A stretch of 64,000 bases of DNA from Acinetobacter nosocomialis NIPH 2119 (GCF_000368085.1 NZ_KB849239.1:2877705-2941704), one strand, 5' to 3'. Counted from the first letter of the stretch, positions 1-10,096 are shown. Notes: generated by a model from the sequence alone, not told the origin. Program-made: numbers and translations.

Positions 1-553
1 TGCATTATATTGTGGCTCACGAGCAGGAAATAACCCGATTTATCGCGAAAAGGCAATTGAATTAGCCAGCGGAATTGCTGAACAAGGTTTTGGTTTGGTC
101 TACGGCGGTGCCAGCATTGGTCTAATGGGACAAGTTGCAGAAAGCGTACTTGCGCATGGTGGAGAAGCTGTAGGTGTCATTCCTGAATTTATGCTTGATT
201 ATGAAGTGGCTCATGCTGGATTGACCGAACTGCATGTGGTCGAAACCATGCATGAACGTAAAGCCATGATGGCAGAACGTGCGAGTGCTTTTATCGCACT
301 ACCTGGTGGTTTGGGAACATTCGAAGAAATTTTGGAAATTGCGACGTGGGGTCAACTCAATCAGCATCAAAAACCTATGATTTTATATAACGTAAATGGT
401 TTTTATAATGCATTAATTGCTCAGTTAGACCATGCTGTACAAGAAGGCTTCCTCCCTCTTCAGCATCGAGCTAAATTAATTGTATGTGAAGAAATCGATC
501 AAATTTATAACGTCATTAAAAATTTAAAAATGCCAAAAAGATTTGTTGTGTAA
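1..553 (+). CDS. LOG family protein (cytokinin riboside 5'-monophosphate phosphoribohydrolase type), 5' end missing
   Basis: The reading frame is open from base 2, so the gene begins outside the window and about 183 residues are visible. The N-terminal part carries a Rossmann-type start (YCGSRAGNNPIYRE, then GLVYGGASIGLMG). The family signature is complete: an ERKAMMAERASAF stretch followed by LPGGLGTFEE, the PGGxGTxxE nucleotide-binding and catalytic motif of LOG / lysine-decarboxylase-like proteins. LOG enzymes release free base from nucleoside 5'-monophosphates. In bacteria this is tied to purine or cytokinin-like metabolite turnover, and the physiological substrate here is unknown. A TTG at 95 is only an internal codon and should not be used as the start. 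A strong intrinsic terminator follows the stop, so the gene ends its transcription unit. Confidence 0.9.
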   Translation, partial: ALYCGSRAGNNPIYREKAIELASGIAEQGFGLVYGGASIGLMGQVAESVLAHGGEAVGVIPEFMLDYEVAHAGLTELHVVETMHERKAMMAERASAFIALPGGLGTFEEILEIATWGQLNQHQKPMILYNVNGFYNALIAQLDHAVQEGFLPLQHRAKLIVCEEIDQIYNVIKNLKMPKRFVV

Positions 554-570
554 ACTCTCTTATCTCAATA

Positions 571-594
571 AAAAAGCGGTTCTTCCGCTTTTTT
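571..594 (+). terminator. Rho-independent terminator after the LOG gene
   Basis: Inverted repeat AAAAAGCGG / CCGCTTTTT around a five-base loop, followed by further T residues. It lies 18 bases after the LOG stop codon. Confidence 0.85.
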
Positions 595-721
595 TGTTTT
601 AACTATTTTCACCGTTGTCTTCAAAAGCAATTAGATTTAGTAAAGGGGTACTCAACATTGCCTTACTCTTTTTACTTTCAATTTGTTTTACACTAAGCGA
701 AAACGTTAATTTTCAAATGTT

Positions 722-2113
722 ATGAATGCCACGCCGACTCATCAAGCTTTGCAACCTGAATATCGCCTATTGGTTCTTTTGGTTTCCATTGGCTTTTTTA
801 TGCAGGCATTAGATACAACAATTGTAAATACAGCCATTCCTGCAATGGCACATCATTTAAATGAAGATCCATTACGTATGCATAGCGTGGTGGTAGCTTA
901 TGTTTTATCTGTGGCGGCCTGTATTCCTTTAAGTGGATGGTTGGCAGACCGCTTTGGTGTTAGAAATACGTTTTTATCAGCAATTGTTATTTTTACGCTT
1001 GCATCTTTAGGTTGTGGTCTTTCTCAAAGCCTTAATGAACTTTTATTTTTCCGTGTCATTCAGGGCGTAGGGGGGGCATTATTACTCCCCGTTGGTCGTT
1101 TATCACTTTTAAAAATTATTCCCCGAACTCAGTTCCTAGCTGCCATGAGTCTTATGAGTCTGGCAGGTTTACTTGGTCCTTTGGCAGGTCCCACACTCGG
1201 AGGCTGGCTCGTTGAAGTTGCAACATGGCACTGGATTTTTCTTATTAATATTCCAATGGGTATACTCGGTATATTAATGACATTAAAAGTCATGCCAAAT
1301 GTAAAAGAACCTACAGTAAAATCCTTTGATCTTATTGGTTTTGTGCTCTTAGTCGTTGCAATGATTGGCTGGTCTTTAGGTATTGAACATATTGCCTCGC
1401 CTGAATACTCCAAATGGTTCAGTATTTCACTGTTAGTGGTGGGAGTAATCGCAACGCTTTGGTATGCCTATCATTCACATACACATCAAAATGCATTATT
1501 CCGTAGCCGTCTCTTTAGAAATAAAATTTATGCGATTGGTATTTTAGGTAATTTCTTCGCCCGCTTTGGTGGTAATGCCCTACCTTTTGTTTTACCACTC
1601 ATGCTACAGGTCGCTTTTGGTTTTGAGCCATTCATTGCGGGATTAATGATGATTCCGCTAGTGTTAGGCTCGCTTTTCTCCAAGCCGATTGTTAGACCGA
1701 TCATTCAGAAACTGGGTTATCGTCGTTTTCTGTTAATTAACACAACTTTAGTGGGACTATGTATTGGGTCTTTTGCAATTATGACTGTCGACACCCCAAC
1801 TTGGTTTAGAGCTTTACACTTCTTCTTATTTGGTACATTAAACTCATTACAATTTGTAGGAATGAATACGCTCACCTTAAAAGATTTGCCTCAGCAAGAT
1901 GCGAGTAGTGGGAATAGTTTCTTATCAATGATTATGATGCTTTCAATGAGTATTGGTGTTGCGCTAGCAGGTACACTCATCAATGTATTTACCAATTACT
2001 ATGGTACAGCCCATGTAACAACAGCGTTCCATGTCACCCTTATTTGTTTAGGGTGTATTAATGTCATTACTGCGATTATCTTTTGGCAAATTCCAAAAAA
2101 TACACCTGTGTAA
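722..2113 (+). CDS. MFS transporter, DHA2 (MdtD-like) drug efflux type
   Basis: A 463-residue polytopic membrane protein with many hydrophobic segments along its whole length, as expected for the 14-helix DHA2 branch of the major facilitator superfamily. The motif D1-like region ALDTTIVNTAIPAM lies in the first helix. A motif A loop (GWLADRFGVRNTF) follows helix 2, and RVIQGVGGALLLPVG matches the helix 4 motif. Proteins of this group export cationic or amphipathic compounds using the proton gradient, and MdtD of E. coli is the closest named relative I recognise. The start ATG at 722 begins directly after an AT-rich intergenic stretch. No regulator gene is adjacent, so expression is probably constitutive or controlled in trans. 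The substrate cannot be told from sequence. Confidence 0.88.
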   Translation: MNATPTHQALQPEYRLLVLLVSIGFFMQALDTTIVNTAIPAMAHHLNEDPLRMHSVVVAYVLSVAACIPLSGWLADRFGVRNTFLSAIVIFTLASLGCGLSQSLNELLFFRVIQGVGGALLLPVGRLSLLKIIPRTQFLAAMSLMSLAGLLGPLAGPTLGGWLVEVATWHWIFLINIPMGILGILMTLKVMPNVKEPTVKSFDLIGFVLLVVAMIGWSLGIEHIASPEYSKWFSISLLVVGVIATLWYAYHSHTHQNALFRSRLFRNKIYAIGILGNFFARFGGNALPFVLPLMLQVAFGFEPFIAGLMMIPLVLGSLFSKPIVRPIIQKLGYRRFLLINTTLVGLCIGSFAIMTVDTPTWFRALHFFLFGTLNSLQFVGMNTLTLKDLPQQDASSGNSFLSMIMMLSMSIGVALAGTLINVFTNYYGTAHVTTAFHVTLICLGCINVITAIIFWQIPKNTPV

Positions 2114-2190
2114 GCAGTTGCATTTTTAGCATGGTTTATATTTCTTAAATCACGCTATGATGTGGGCTTCATATCAATACTGAGTTTTGC

Positions 2191-2949
2191 ATGACCAAGC
2201 TGGCAAAAACCTTTTCTGCACCACGCTACAATACCCTAATTGGGATTGTTTTAGCTTGTGTTATGGGGGTTCTGACTTACTTCGGTCTGTTCTACCAACA
2301 AAAAGCAATCGCTCAAGATTACCCTGTTCAAGGCTTTGATATTTCTCATCATCAAGAAGATATCAACTGGAAAAAAATATCCCCATAAAAATTCCAATTT
2401 GTTTATTTAAAAGCAACTGAAGGCGGTGATTATAAAGACCCAAAATTTCAAGAAAACTGGCTAAAAGCACGCGAACATGGATTTCATGTCGGGGCTTATC
2501 ATTTTTATCGTTTATGCCGTGATGGTAAAACACAAGCTGAAAATTTTATTGCCACTGTGCCCAACAAGACCGATGCCCTTCCCCCTGTTATTGATTTGGA
2601 ATATGACGGCAACTGTATTAATGCGCACACCAAAGAACAACTACTTAAAGAAATAGGCATCATGCATGACCGCTTAAAACAGCATTATGGTAAACAGCCT
2701 ATCTTTTATATTTCCAAAACTTTTTACCACATTGTATTAATAGGTAGTTTCCCTAATACACCTCTGTGGGTCAGAGATTACGAAGGAAAACCTGAGCTTA
2801 AAGACAAAAGAAAATGGCTCTTTTGGCAACATAGTAATCAAGGTAAAATTGAAGGTATGACCAAGCCAGTAGACTTAAATGTTTATGAGGGTTCAGTCAA
2901 AGAATGGCACCAATTTTTACAGCAGCAAGGCATCGTGAAAGCACAATAA
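2191..2949 (+). pseudogene. GH25-family lysozyme-like membrane-anchored hydrolase, interrupted by an in-frame TAA
   Basis: One continuous reading frame of 253 codons is broken only by a TAA at 2386-2388, after codon 65. Both halves match glycoside hydrolase family 25. The N-terminus has a single membrane anchor (about residues 17-37), followed by the strand-1 motif GFDISHHQEDINW. After the stop, still in the same frame, come VYLKATEGG, GAYHFYR, the catalytic-type VIDLEYDGN, an LWVRDYEG segment and WQHSNQG...VDLNVYEG. GH25 enzymes cleave the beta-1,4 bonds of peptidoglycan. A single base change (CAA or AAA to TAA) explains the break, so it is recent or a sequence error. The gene ends one base before dinB and probably shares its transcript. 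Confidence 0.85.
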
Positions 2950-2950
2950 T

Positions 2951-4006
2951 ATGCGCAAAATCATTCATATCGATATGGATGCCTTTTATGCATCAGTCGA
3001 ATTGCGAGAACGTCCTGATCTAAAGCATCTGCCCGTCGTTATATCTTCACATCATCCGCGCGCTGTTATTGCGGCAGCTTCTTACCCTGCCCGTGAGTTT
3101 GGCTTACGCTCTGCTATGTCTATGAGCCAAGCCAGAAAACTATGTCCTCAAGTTGTTATTATTGAACCTAATTTTGAAAAATATCGTGCTATCTCGGCTC
3201 AAATTCATAGCATTTTTCAACAATACACTACTCTTATTGAACCTTTATCTTTAGATGAAGCATACCTTGATGTCACTGAAAATTTAAAACAAATCGCGAG
3301 TGCGACCGAAGTGGCCATGCATATTCGGGAAGATATTTTCAGGCTAACAGGACTAACAGCTTCGGCTGGTGTAGCACCCAATAAATTCTTGGCAAAAGTT
3401 GCGTCCGATTGGAATAAACCGAATGGCCTGTTTGTGATAAAGCCCTCTCAGGTGGCCAATTTCATTCAAGACTTGCCCTTAAAAAAAATTCCGGGGGTCG
3501 GTAAAGTTACCCAAGAAAAACTCCAACAGCTTGAGTTACATACGCTGGGTGACTTACAAAAAATTGAAGAAGCTGTTTTAGTTCACCACTTTGGTAAATA
3601 TGGGCAACAGCTTTATTTATACGCTCAAGGCATCGATAACCGGCCCGTTCAAGCTGAACGTGCTCGTCAGCAAATTTCAAAAGAAACCACATTTGATAGT
3701 GACTTTACTTTAGCCCAGTGCCAACCCTACTGGCATGGCCTAGCCGAAAAAGTCTGGCAAAGCTTAGAGAAAAAGCAACTTAATGCTCGTGGTGTAAATA
3801 TTAAGCTCAAACTCAAAAATTTCCAGACACTCCAACACAGTAAAAGTTTTAAGAACCCAATTCATTCTCAACAAGACCTCATTCAAGTTTTATTCTTACT
3901 TTTAAATGAGATGCATATTCCCGAAAACTTCCAATTTCGGCTGATTGGTATTGGAGTTTATCAATTACAGACCAAAGCTGACGACTTTCAGTTGTCATTA
4001 TGGTAA
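2951..4006 (+). CDS. dinB: DNA polymerase IV (Y-family translesion polymerase)
   Basis: A 351-residue DinB protein with the usual Y-family order: palm start [17 protein letters not shown] with the first metal-binding Asp at residue 8, [15 protein letters not shown], and the catalytic SLDEAYLDV with Asp102-Glu103. Then come [23 protein letters not shown], the helix-hairpin-helix [10 protein letters not shown] and the little-finger domain. Pol IV extends mismatched primers and bypasses N2-guanine adducts, and it is error-prone. The C-terminus is short and ends GVYQLQ...QLSLW. This differs from the QLxLF beta-clamp peptide by Trp for Phe, so it is a plausible clamp-binding tail. The start is one base after the broken GH25 gene. 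I see no clear LexA-type operator nearby, consistent with Acinetobacter lacking a classical LexA. Confidence 0.96.
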   Translation: MRKIIHIDMDAFYASVELRERPDLKHLPVVISSHHPRAVIAAASYPAREFGLRSAMSMSQARKLCPQVVIIEPNFEKYRAISAQIHSIFQQYTTLIEPLSLDEAYLDVTENLKQIASATEVAMHIREDIFRLTGLTASAGVAPNKFLAKVASDWNKPNGLFVIKPSQVANFIQDLPLKKIPGVGKVTQEKLQQLELHTLGDLQKIEEAVLVHHFGKYGQQLYLYAQGIDNRPVQAERARQQISKETTFDSDFTLAQCQPYWHGLAEKVWQSLEKKQLNARGVNIKLKLKNFQTLQHSKSFKNPIHSQQDLIQVLFLLLNEMHIPENFQFRLIGIGVYQLQTKADDFQLSLW

Positions 4007-4327
4007 GTGTTGTTTTTTTATACAAAAGAACAACTTTTAAACAAAATCTATTCCCTTTTGCTCAAAGTTTGAAGTAATCTAATCAGCGCATATTCATTAC
4101 CCATGTATTTGCAACATGTCAAAAACAACCTTTATTTTTGGCATATCGTCCTGTGATTGGCGCGACGACCAAATCCGAATATTACAGGGCACTTAAAGTA
4201 CATGGAGCTTGCCCATTCTTATAAATCACAACAATAATCTACCCAAATTCTTTTGCACTTGCTTGCACCTGCCTACTAACTCTTCATAAAATCGAACTAT
4301 TCACTAAAGAAACTTTAGAGCATATTT
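4007..4327. other. Intergenic region, 321 bases, with a GC-richer hairpin block
   Basis: No open frame with a ribosome site is visible. The first half is AT-rich. Around 4150-4215 the composition becomes more GC-rich and two short inverted repeats appear (CCTGT...ACAGG, then GGGCA...TGCCC). These could fold in a leader upstream of the RidA gene, but the stems are short and I cannot assign a function. Confidence 0.4.
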
Positions 4328-4681
4328 ATGACGGTAAAACGATTACACGTAACTTCAAGATATTGTGAAGTAGCAATTTCGGGTAATTTGGTTCATTTAG
4401 CAGGACAGCTCGCTGATGATACCAGCGTGGACATTACAGCGCAGACCCAACAAACTTTAGACAATATTGATCGCTTACTTGCTGAAGCTGGTACGGACAA
4501 GAGTCATATTCTTTCTGTCATGATTTTTCTAAAAGATATTGAAACGGATTATGCGGCTATGAATGCTGTATGGGATGCATGGATTAGCAAAGAGCATCCG
4601 CCTGCTCGTACTTGTGTGGAGTCTAAACTTTATGCACCTGATGTACTGGTAGAAATGACTGTCGTTGCAGTACTTCCTTAA
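4328..4681 (+). CDS. RidA family protein
   Basis: A 117-residue single-domain protein of the YjgF/YER057c/UK114 family. Archetypal RidA hydrolyses reactive enamine/imine intermediates such as 2-aminoacrylate and so protects PLP enzymes, and other subgroups have different or unknown substrates. The signature PPARTCVES is present: Arg94, the residue that binds the substrate carboxylate in RidA, and Glu109 lie 15 residues apart as in the archetype (Arg105/Glu120). The N-terminal VHLAGQLADD also matches the family. The sequence between the two is closer to the YoaB-like subgroup than to true RidA, so the exact activity is uncertain. It stands alone, with a strong terminator after it. Confidence 0.88.
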   Translation: MTVKRLHVTSRYCEVAISGNLVHLAGQLADDTSVDITAQTQQTLDNIDRLLAEAGTDKSHILSVMIFLKDIETDYAAMNAVWDAWISKEHPPARTCVESKLYAPDVLVEMTVVAVLP

Positions 4682-4702
4682 TTCTCTTTGATTTTAATTA
4701 AT

Positions 4703-4746
4703 AAAAAAACTGAGCAATATTGATTAAGATAGTGCTCAGTTTTTTA
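4703..4746 (+). terminator. Rho-independent terminator, probably bidirectional
   Basis: Thirteen-base perfect arms AAAAAACTGAGCA / TGCTCAGTTTTTT separated by a 16-base loop, between the RidA gene and the convergent DUF2726 gene. Confidence 0.85.
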
Positions 4747-4835
4747 TGTTTTTAGAAATTTTAATTTCAGCATTTTATTCAAATCTTCTTTAATGAGCCC
4801 TAAAATTAAATTGCTATAACATCTAGTTATAACTT

Positions 4836-5336
4836 TTAAGACTTCACGAAAGCATTTGAAATTCTCTCTAACTGAGGTGTGGCAGGTAAAGTTGCCATCT
4901 CCGATTCAGGAGTTAATAAATCTCTTCTTAAGTCATGATAATCAGGCACACTGCTATAACGAAGTACACGATACCCTGCAAGTTGTAATAAACGGCGCTC
5001 ATATTGCTGATGTGCTCGACGTAGCCCATTTTCCTCAAGCATAACCACCACAAAAACCTGATAATTTTGATCAAGTACAACAAAGTCAGCCGTCATATTC
5101 TGATATTTGCGGCGAGTATGAGCATATTTAGTCGTTAATAAGGCATCAAATGAAACATGAGCTAATACAGTAAATTTAGGCAATACTGTTTGTAAGCGGG
5201 TTAGTGTCATTTGTTCATGACTACTTAACACGGCGCGACGCTTTAAAGCACTGTCTTGTTGGTGCTTTCTTGAGAGACTTTTCACTGCCATCACGACAGT
5301 CAAAAAGAGTAATAAGATCGTAATTAAATAGTACAT
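4836..5336 (-). CDS. DUF2726 domain-containing membrane-anchored protein
   Basis: 166 residues. An N-terminal membrane anchor (about residues 2-17, MYYLITILLLFLTVVMAV) is followed by a basic linker. Then comes a domain resembling DUF2726: an SSHEQMTLTRLQTVLP helix, the strand VLAHVSFDALL, and ADFVVLDQNYQVFVVVMLEE followed by an RAHQQYERR helix. The domain has the look of a restriction-endonuclease-like fold (D...E with beta strands), but no activity is established for it. Many proteins with this domain are small, membrane-attached and of unknown function. It is isolated between a terminator and an empty intergenic region, so context gives no help. Confidence 0.72.
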   Translation of the reverse strand: MYYLITILLLFLTVVMAVKSLSRKHQQDSALKRRAVLSSHEQMTLTRLQTVLPKFTVLAHVSFDALLTTKYAHTRRKYQNMTADFVVLDQNYQVFVVVMLEENGLRRAHQQYERRLLQLAGYRVLRYSSVPDYHDLRRDLLTPESEMATLPATPQLERISNAFVKS

Positions 5337-5651
5337 GGGTCCAATCCTTTAAGTTTTTTATAATGATTTTGCTAGATCACGCTTTGTTTTAATTGATAAC
5401 GACATAGCCGTTTTTTTAAAAGGTTCACTTAGTAATTTCACTTGTAGTTATCAAGCTTGGCTTAAATTTAGCCACCCTCATATTATTTATAATCATAGAG
5501 TCAGCAACAATCAAGTGCAGTTCGTCAGATTTTTAGAATTTATCATTTTTCATTACATTTTTTAGGTTAAAAATTCTCAAAAATCTCACTATACGATTTA
5601 AATCCCCTCTTCAAAAATAAAAAAGGCTCTGTTTAAGAGCCTTTTTTATCA
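5337..5651. other. Intergenic region, 315 bases; divergent side of the DUF2726 gene
   Basis: AT-rich, with no open frame that has a credible start. It should contain the promoter of the DUF2726 gene near 5340-5420. Its other end carries the terminator of the YgiQ gene. Nothing else is recognisable. Confidence 0.5.
5619..5648 (-). terminator. Rho-independent terminator of the YgiQ gene
   Basis: Arms AAAAAAGGCTCT / AGAGCCTTTTTT with a five-base loop, a few bases past the YgiQ stop. The T run is present on both strands. Confidence 0.88.
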
Positions 5652-8030
5652 TTATCCACGAGCTTTGGATTTTGGTTTACTTTTGCCACCAAATGGTCTC
5701 TTCTCACCTGTTTCACGAGGAGGTAAACCCGTATGTTGAGTAAGTACCTGACCTTTTTGTGGACGCTTGTGATTTGAATGATTATTCGTTTGCTGGTTAT
5801 TTCGTTTAACTGAGTCACCTGCTGTAGACGAATTTTTCTTACGGGCAGATTTATATTCCCCTTCAGTACCTTTTGGCTGATAAGTCGGAATTAAATGCTG
5901 CTTTGAATTACCAATTAAATCGGCACGGCCCATTTCTTTTAAGGCTTCACGAAGTAATGGCCAGTTATTTGGATCATGGTAACGTAAGAATGCTTTATGC
6001 AAACGACGACGTTTTTCACCTTTTACAATATCAACTTTTTCAGTATAGCGAGCGACTTTAGCAAGCGGGTTTTTACCCGAATAATACATCGTTGTTGCAG
6101 TTGCCATTGGTGAAGGATAGAAAGTCTGTACCTGATCGGCACGGAAACCATTCTTTTTCAACCAAATAGCAAGGTGCATCATGTCATAATCTGAAGTACC
6201 CGGATGCGCAGCAATAAAGTAAGGAATTAGATATTGCTCTTTTCCTGCTTCTTTACTGAAACGATCAAACATTTGTTTAAAACGATCATACGTACCAATA
6301 CCCGGTTTCATCATCTTAGATAGCGGGCCTTGCTCAGTATGTTCAGGAGCAATTTTTAAATAACCACCCACGTGGTGTTGCACCAGCTCTTTGACATATT
6401 CAGGGTTCAATACTGCAAGGTCATAACGTAAACCTGAACCAATCAGAATCTTCTTCACACCTTTAATTTCGCGCGCTTTACGGTAAAGCTGCACTAATGG
6501 CGCATGATCGGTATGCAAGTTTTGACAAACGCCCGGATAAACACAAGAAGGTTTACGACAGTTCTTCTCAATTTCTGGGTCTTTACAGTGCAAACGGTAC
6601 ATGTTTGCCGTTGGGCCACCTAAGTCAGAAATAATACCTGTGAAGTTTGGTGCTGTATCACGGATTTTTTCAATCTCACGTAAGATCGAATCTTCCGAAC
6701 GGTTTTGGATAATACGACCTTCATGTTCTGTAATTGAACAGAACGTACAACCACCAAAACAGCCACGCATAATGTTGACCGAGAATTTGATCATATCAAA
6801 TGCAGGGAAACGAGCATCACCATAAGTAGGATGTGGCAACCGTGCATAAGGTAAATCAAACACATAATCCATTTCCTCAGTCGTTAGAGGAATTGGAGGT
6901 GGGTTAATCCAGACATCTCGTTCACCATGGCGTTGCACCAATGCACGGGCATTACCGGGATTAGTTTCAAGGTGCAAAATACGGTTTGCATGCGCATACA
7001 GCACTTGATCATTTGCCACTTCTTCAAAAGAAGGTAAACGAATGACCGCTAACTCTCGTGGTGGTAATTTGTGTTTAATTGCTTTTGATTGCGCAGGCTT
7101 TAGTTGAACAATTTGAGTGTCGTCATCTAGTTTATCGCCTTCACGTACAATCGGATTTGCAACAATCTCTTTTTGGAAATTTTGATATTGAGCTAAAGAG
7201 TTACCTTTTTCTTTCTCAACCTCACAGCCATCAATATCTTCAGTCATGACATAAGGGTTAATAATTGGGTCAACACGCCCAATCGTATCTACGTCATTAC
7301 TGGCAATTTCAACAAATTTTGCTTTAGATGCTCTGTTATTTTTATTAATAATAAATGCTGTCCCACGAACATCTGTAATCTCGTGGATTTTTTCACCTTT
7401 AGCCAAACGGTGCATTACGTCAATAATGGCACGTTCACCATTACCATACATCAGCATATCGGCTTTTGAGTCCATTAAAATTGAACGACGCACTTTATCT
7501 GACCAATAATCATAGTGCGCGATACGACGTAAACTGCCCTCAATCCCACCTAATAATACTGGTACATCTGGGAATGCTTCACGACAACGTTGGCAATATA
7601 CTGTTGCAGCACGGTCAGGACGTTTGTTCGGTTCATTATTTGGGGAATAAGCATCATCCGAACGGATTTTACGATCTGCCGTATAACGGTTAATCATCGA
7701 ATCCATATTACCTGCGGTTACACCCCAAGCAATCGTTGGCTTACCTAAAACACGGAAGCTTTCAACGTTGGTCCAGTCGGGTTGCGCAATAATTCCGACA
7801 CGGAAACCTTGTGCTTCAAGTACACGTCCAATCACACCCGACACAAATGATGGGTGGTCAATATAAGCATCACCACAGACTAAAATAAAGTCACACGCAT
7901 CCCAGCCGAGTTGGTCCATTTCTTCTCGTGACATCGGCAAAAATGGCGCTGGTTCAAAACACGACGCCCAATATTTGTCGTAATCAAACAGCGCTTTTGG
8001 CGCAGTTTGCATGGTATAAGCGGTAGACAT
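5652..8030 (-). CDS. YgiQ family radical SAM protein
   Basis: A 792-residue protein of the UPF0313/YgiQ family. The N-terminal 350 residues form the family-specific domain ([44 protein letters not shown]). The radical SAM core follows, with the 4Fe-4S cluster cysteines in [11 protein letters not shown] at Cys424, Cys428 and Cys431. Further conserved stretches are [11 protein letters not shown] and [10 protein letters not shown] second Cys cluster ([12 protein letters not shown]) may hold another metal or cluster. The C-terminal 80 residues are basic and low-complexity, ending in [10 protein letters not shown]. The family is widespread but its reaction is not known to me. It is transcribed alone, with a terminator directly downstream. 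Confidence 0.92.
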   Translation of the reverse strand: MSTAYTMQTAPKALFDYDKYWASCFEPAPFLPMSREEMDQLGWDACDFILVCGDAYIDHPSFVSGVIGRVLEAQGFRVGIIAQPDWTNVESFRVLGKPTIAWGVTAGNMDSMINRYTADRKIRSDDAYSPNNEPNKRPDRAATVYCQRCREAFPDVPVLLGGIEGSLRRIAHYDYWSDKVRRSILMDSKADMLMYGNGERAIIDVMHRLAKGEKIHEITDVRGTAFIINKNNRASKAKFVEIASNDVDTIGRVDPIINPYVMTEDIDGCEVEKEKGNSLAQYQNFQKEIVANPIVREGDKLDDDTQIVQLKPAQSKAIKHKLPPRELAVIRLPSFEEVANDQVLYAHANRILHLETNPGNARALVQRHGERDVWINPPPIPLTTEEMDYVFDLPYARLPHPTYGDARFPAFDMIKFSVNIMRGCFGGCTFCSITEHEGRIIQNRSEDSILREIEKIRDTAPNFTGIISDLGGPTANMYRLHCKDPEIEKNCRKPSCVYPGVCQNLHTDHAPLVQLYRKAREIKGVKKILIGSGLRYDLAVLNPEYVKELVQHHVGGYLKIAPEHTEQGPLSKMMKPGIGTYDRFKQMFDRFSKEAGKEQYLIPYFIAAHPGTSDYDMMHLAIWLKKNGFRADQVQTFYPSPMATATTMYYSGKNPLAKVARYTEKVDIVKGEKRRRLHKAFLRYHDPNNWPLLREALKEMGRADLIGNSKQHLIPTYQPKGTEGEYKSARKKNSSTAGDSVKRNNQQTNNHSNHKRPQKGQVLTQHTGLPPRETGEKRPFGGKSKPKSKARG

Positions 8031-8195
8031 GGCTTGCGAATCTCGGCTAGCAGATGAAGGAGAGACATCTAAAGATGAAAGCCGATCATTTTAACATGAA
8101 TTTCATTCATTTTCCTTGTTTATAAAACATACGAAAACAATAATATAGAAATTAATTTGATTAAAGTTTATCCAATATTTTATTCTCGGAATAAA

Positions 8196-8219
8196 TACGG
8201 CGGAATAAAATCCGCCGTA
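8196..8219 (-). terminator. Hairpin after the phytase-like lipoprotein gene
   Basis: Perfect nine-base arms TACGGCGGA / TCCGCCGTA with a six-base loop. Read on the minus strand it is followed by a T-rich but interrupted tract (TTTATT), so it is a fair but not classic intrinsic terminator. Confidence 0.6.
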
Positions 8220-8245
8220 GTCTTAACACAATTTATTTATAGGCA

Positions 8246-9517
8246 TTAGAACAAAGCTTTTGGCAAACGAATTTGAATAATCTCATTATCATCAGCCAGT
8301 TTTGCGTTGCGTCCTGTTGAACCAGGGAAGTTATTGTCATTTAGTACTGTAAGCGTTGTGCCATTTTCAATAATCACATCTTCAATGGTTTCAAACGGGA
8401 AAGCAAACACCTGTCCCGTACCAATATCCCCCGCTCTAGCTGTGCCATACAACATATTCGGGTTAGCAATTTTAATTAAATCGACTAAATCTTCACGGCT
8501 TACTAGCTGGCCTGACTCATTCAATTTAATACGAATTAATTTTTTATAGCCGCCTAAATTATTCTGAGTTGCATCACGCTCAATAATAATGCCTTCTTTA
8601 TCATTAAAGAGTTGGAAATCTCCAATGTTGGTTGCCTTACTATCTAGCTGGAACCAATAATATTTTCCTGTATAGGCTTTTTTCTTAATATCGAATTGAG
8701 AAATCAGTAATTGTCTTTCCGTTTCCCGAATTGATTTAATTGGCTTTTCTATAAGCGGGTAAAGATACTGCCCATCTGGTGAAATTGCCATACCTTCAAA
8801 ACCACCACTTTGCTGAACTAGAGGTTCTACAAAATTAATTTGTGCTTTATTAAACTGATTTTGTGGTGAACGTAATTCTTGAGTCGGATTTAACGGATTT
8901 GGTAAAGGAATTGGGGCATCTAATAACACACCATCCGCTGAAAAATGAAGTAAATAAGGTCCAAACTCATCCCCAATCCAATAAGTGCCATCGCTAGTAC
9001 GTTGCATTGACTCTGGGTCAAAATCAGCACCCGTTAATAAACGCTCAGGCGTGTTACCATTCACGATATTAAAAGGAATTAACTTGTTTGGATCACGCAA
9101 TTGAATAAAGCTTTGTACAGTAACTTGCCCTGTACCTTTGGCTTTAGTTTTGAAATCAGGTTTTAATTTATAAATACGAAGCAAAAAGTCAGAAGAATTA
9201 TCTTGGGTACCAAAACCATTATCGGCCATTGCCATATAGCTACCATCTTCATTTTTTAATGCAGCAGAAAAACCTTGTACAGGCTGGCCTTTAAATGGCG
9301 GATAAATTCCATTTGCACCTTTTACATATGCACCAGAGTCTGGCCCAGCAGCATAGGTTTCTACAGGTAACTTAGCGAAAGAAATTAAAGTTGATTCGGT
9401 AACGTTTTCAGTAGGTGAAGTTTGTTCTTGATCGTTATCATCATTACATGCCGTCAATCCTAAACTGGCACAGCATAATAATGCGACTAAAGTTTTTTTG
9501 CTCATGATTTTATACAT
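8246..9517 (-). CDS. Esterase-like activity of phytase family lipoprotein
   Basis: 423 residues with a lipoprotein signal: a hydrophobic stretch then LGLTAC, lipidated at Cys24 if counted from the first Met. Met5 (MSKKTLVALL) gives a more usual signal length and may be the true start. The rest is a beta-propeller-like phytase-like domain: QGFSAALKNEDGSYMAMADNGFG, LTGADFDPESMQRTSDGTYWIGDEFGPYLLHFSADG, SGGFEGMAISPDGQYLYPL. These acidic loops (DNGFG, GDEFGP) are typical of the family, which in A. baumannii annotations carries the name used here. Substrate is unknown; phosphate-ester or lipid targets are inferred. It is probably outer-membrane or periplasm located and transcribed alone. Confidence 0.85.
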   Translation of the reverse strand: MYKIMSKKTLVALLCCASLGLTACNDDNDQEQTSPTENVTESTLISFAKLPVETYAAGPDSGAYVKGANGIYPPFKGQPVQGFSAALKNEDGSYMAMADNGFGTQDNSSDFLLRIYKLKPDFKTKAKGTGQVTVQSFIQLRDPNKLIPFNIVNGNTPERLLTGADFDPESMQRTSDGTYWIGDEFGPYLLHFSADGVLLDAPIPLPNPLNPTQELRSPQNQFNKAQINFVEPLVQQSGGFEGMAISPDGQYLYPLIEKPIKSIRETERQLLISQFDIKKKAYTGKYYWFQLDSKATNIGDFQLFNDKEGIIIERDATQNNLGGYKKLIRIKLNESGQLVSREDLVDLIKIANPNMLYGTARAGDIGTGQVFAFPFETIEDVIIENGTTLTVLNDNNFPGSTGRNAKLADDNEIIQIRLPKALF

Positions 9518-9651
9518 TTGGTAAAAAATTAAGCAAATTTAATCAAGCTTATATGAAGTTTTTGCTTCAAAAAGATGAAATCTTTATGGCGAAAATATGA
9601 CAAGCCCACTGCTCAATACAAACATAAATTAAATGTCTTCACTATAACGAA

Positions 9652-10056
9652 TTAAAGTTTTGTTGGCTGATATTCTCCAGCAATTGCTGCTTTCAAAAAG
9701 TTCTGAAAGGTTGGGCATTCCATATGATTTTCGGCTGGACAGACAGCTGCATGTTGTAATCCTTGACTAATAAAATGTAATCGCTTTGCCATTTGCTCTA
9801 GTTGTTCAGCTTTATTTTTTAGTTTCTGACGATCAAGATCAGGCTTACCATCTTGTCCAAACATAGTAGCGATCTCATTTAAAGAAAATCCGGCAGCACG
9901 TCCTAAAGCAATAAGTGCCAGTTGATCAAGCACCTGCTTACCATACTGCCGACGCAAACCTTGCCGCCCTATCGGTTTAATTAACCCCTTCTCTTCATAA
10001 AAACGTAGTGTAGCGGTTGTGACTTTTGCCTTCTTAGAAACTTCACCAATATCCAT
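9652..10056 (-). CDS. MerR family transcriptional regulator
   Basis: 134 residues. An N-terminal MerR winged helix-turn-helix (DIGEVSKKAKVTTATLRFYEEKGLIKP, about residues 2-28) is followed by RRQYGKQVLDQLALIALGRAAGFSLNEI. A dimerisation helix (KLKNKAEQLEQMAKRLHFISQGLQ) comes next, and the short C-terminal effector region has two cysteines (AVCPAENHMECPTF, about residues 106 and 114). The two cysteines suggest metal or redox sensing, but the spacing is not that of SoxR or CueR. The gene is divergent from a flavodoxin-family operon. The shared 81-base gap holds a palindrome between a -35 and -10 that are 19 bases apart, the geometry MerR activators act on. It very likely controls that operon. 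Confidence 0.9.
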   Translation of the reverse strand: MDIGEVSKKAKVTTATLRFYEEKGLIKPIGRQGLRRQYGKQVLDQLALIALGRAAGFSLNEIATMFGQDGKPDLDRQKLKNKAEQLEQMAKRLHFISQGLQHAAVCPAENHMECPTFQNFLKAAIAGEYQPTKL

Positions 10057-10065
10057 AACACCCCC

Positions 10066-10096
10066 TTGACTTCAAGTGAACTTGAACTTGCACAAT
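10066..10096 (+). promoter_or_regulatory. MerR-type promoter with 19-base spacer and SoxR-like palindrome
   Basis: A -35 TTGACT (10066-10071) and a weak -10 CACAAT (10091-10096) are separated by 19 bases, longer than the usual 17 and typical of MerR-activated promoters. Inside lies TTCAAGTGAACTTGAA (10071-10086), seven-base perfect arms around GA. It points towards the DUF2938-flavodoxin-DUF2798 operon. Confidence 0.75.

Noticed and set aside
2557..2949. Independent 130-residue gene
   Set aside because: It is the 3' part of the GH25 frame, in the same frame as the upstream piece, and its start is only an internal GTG.
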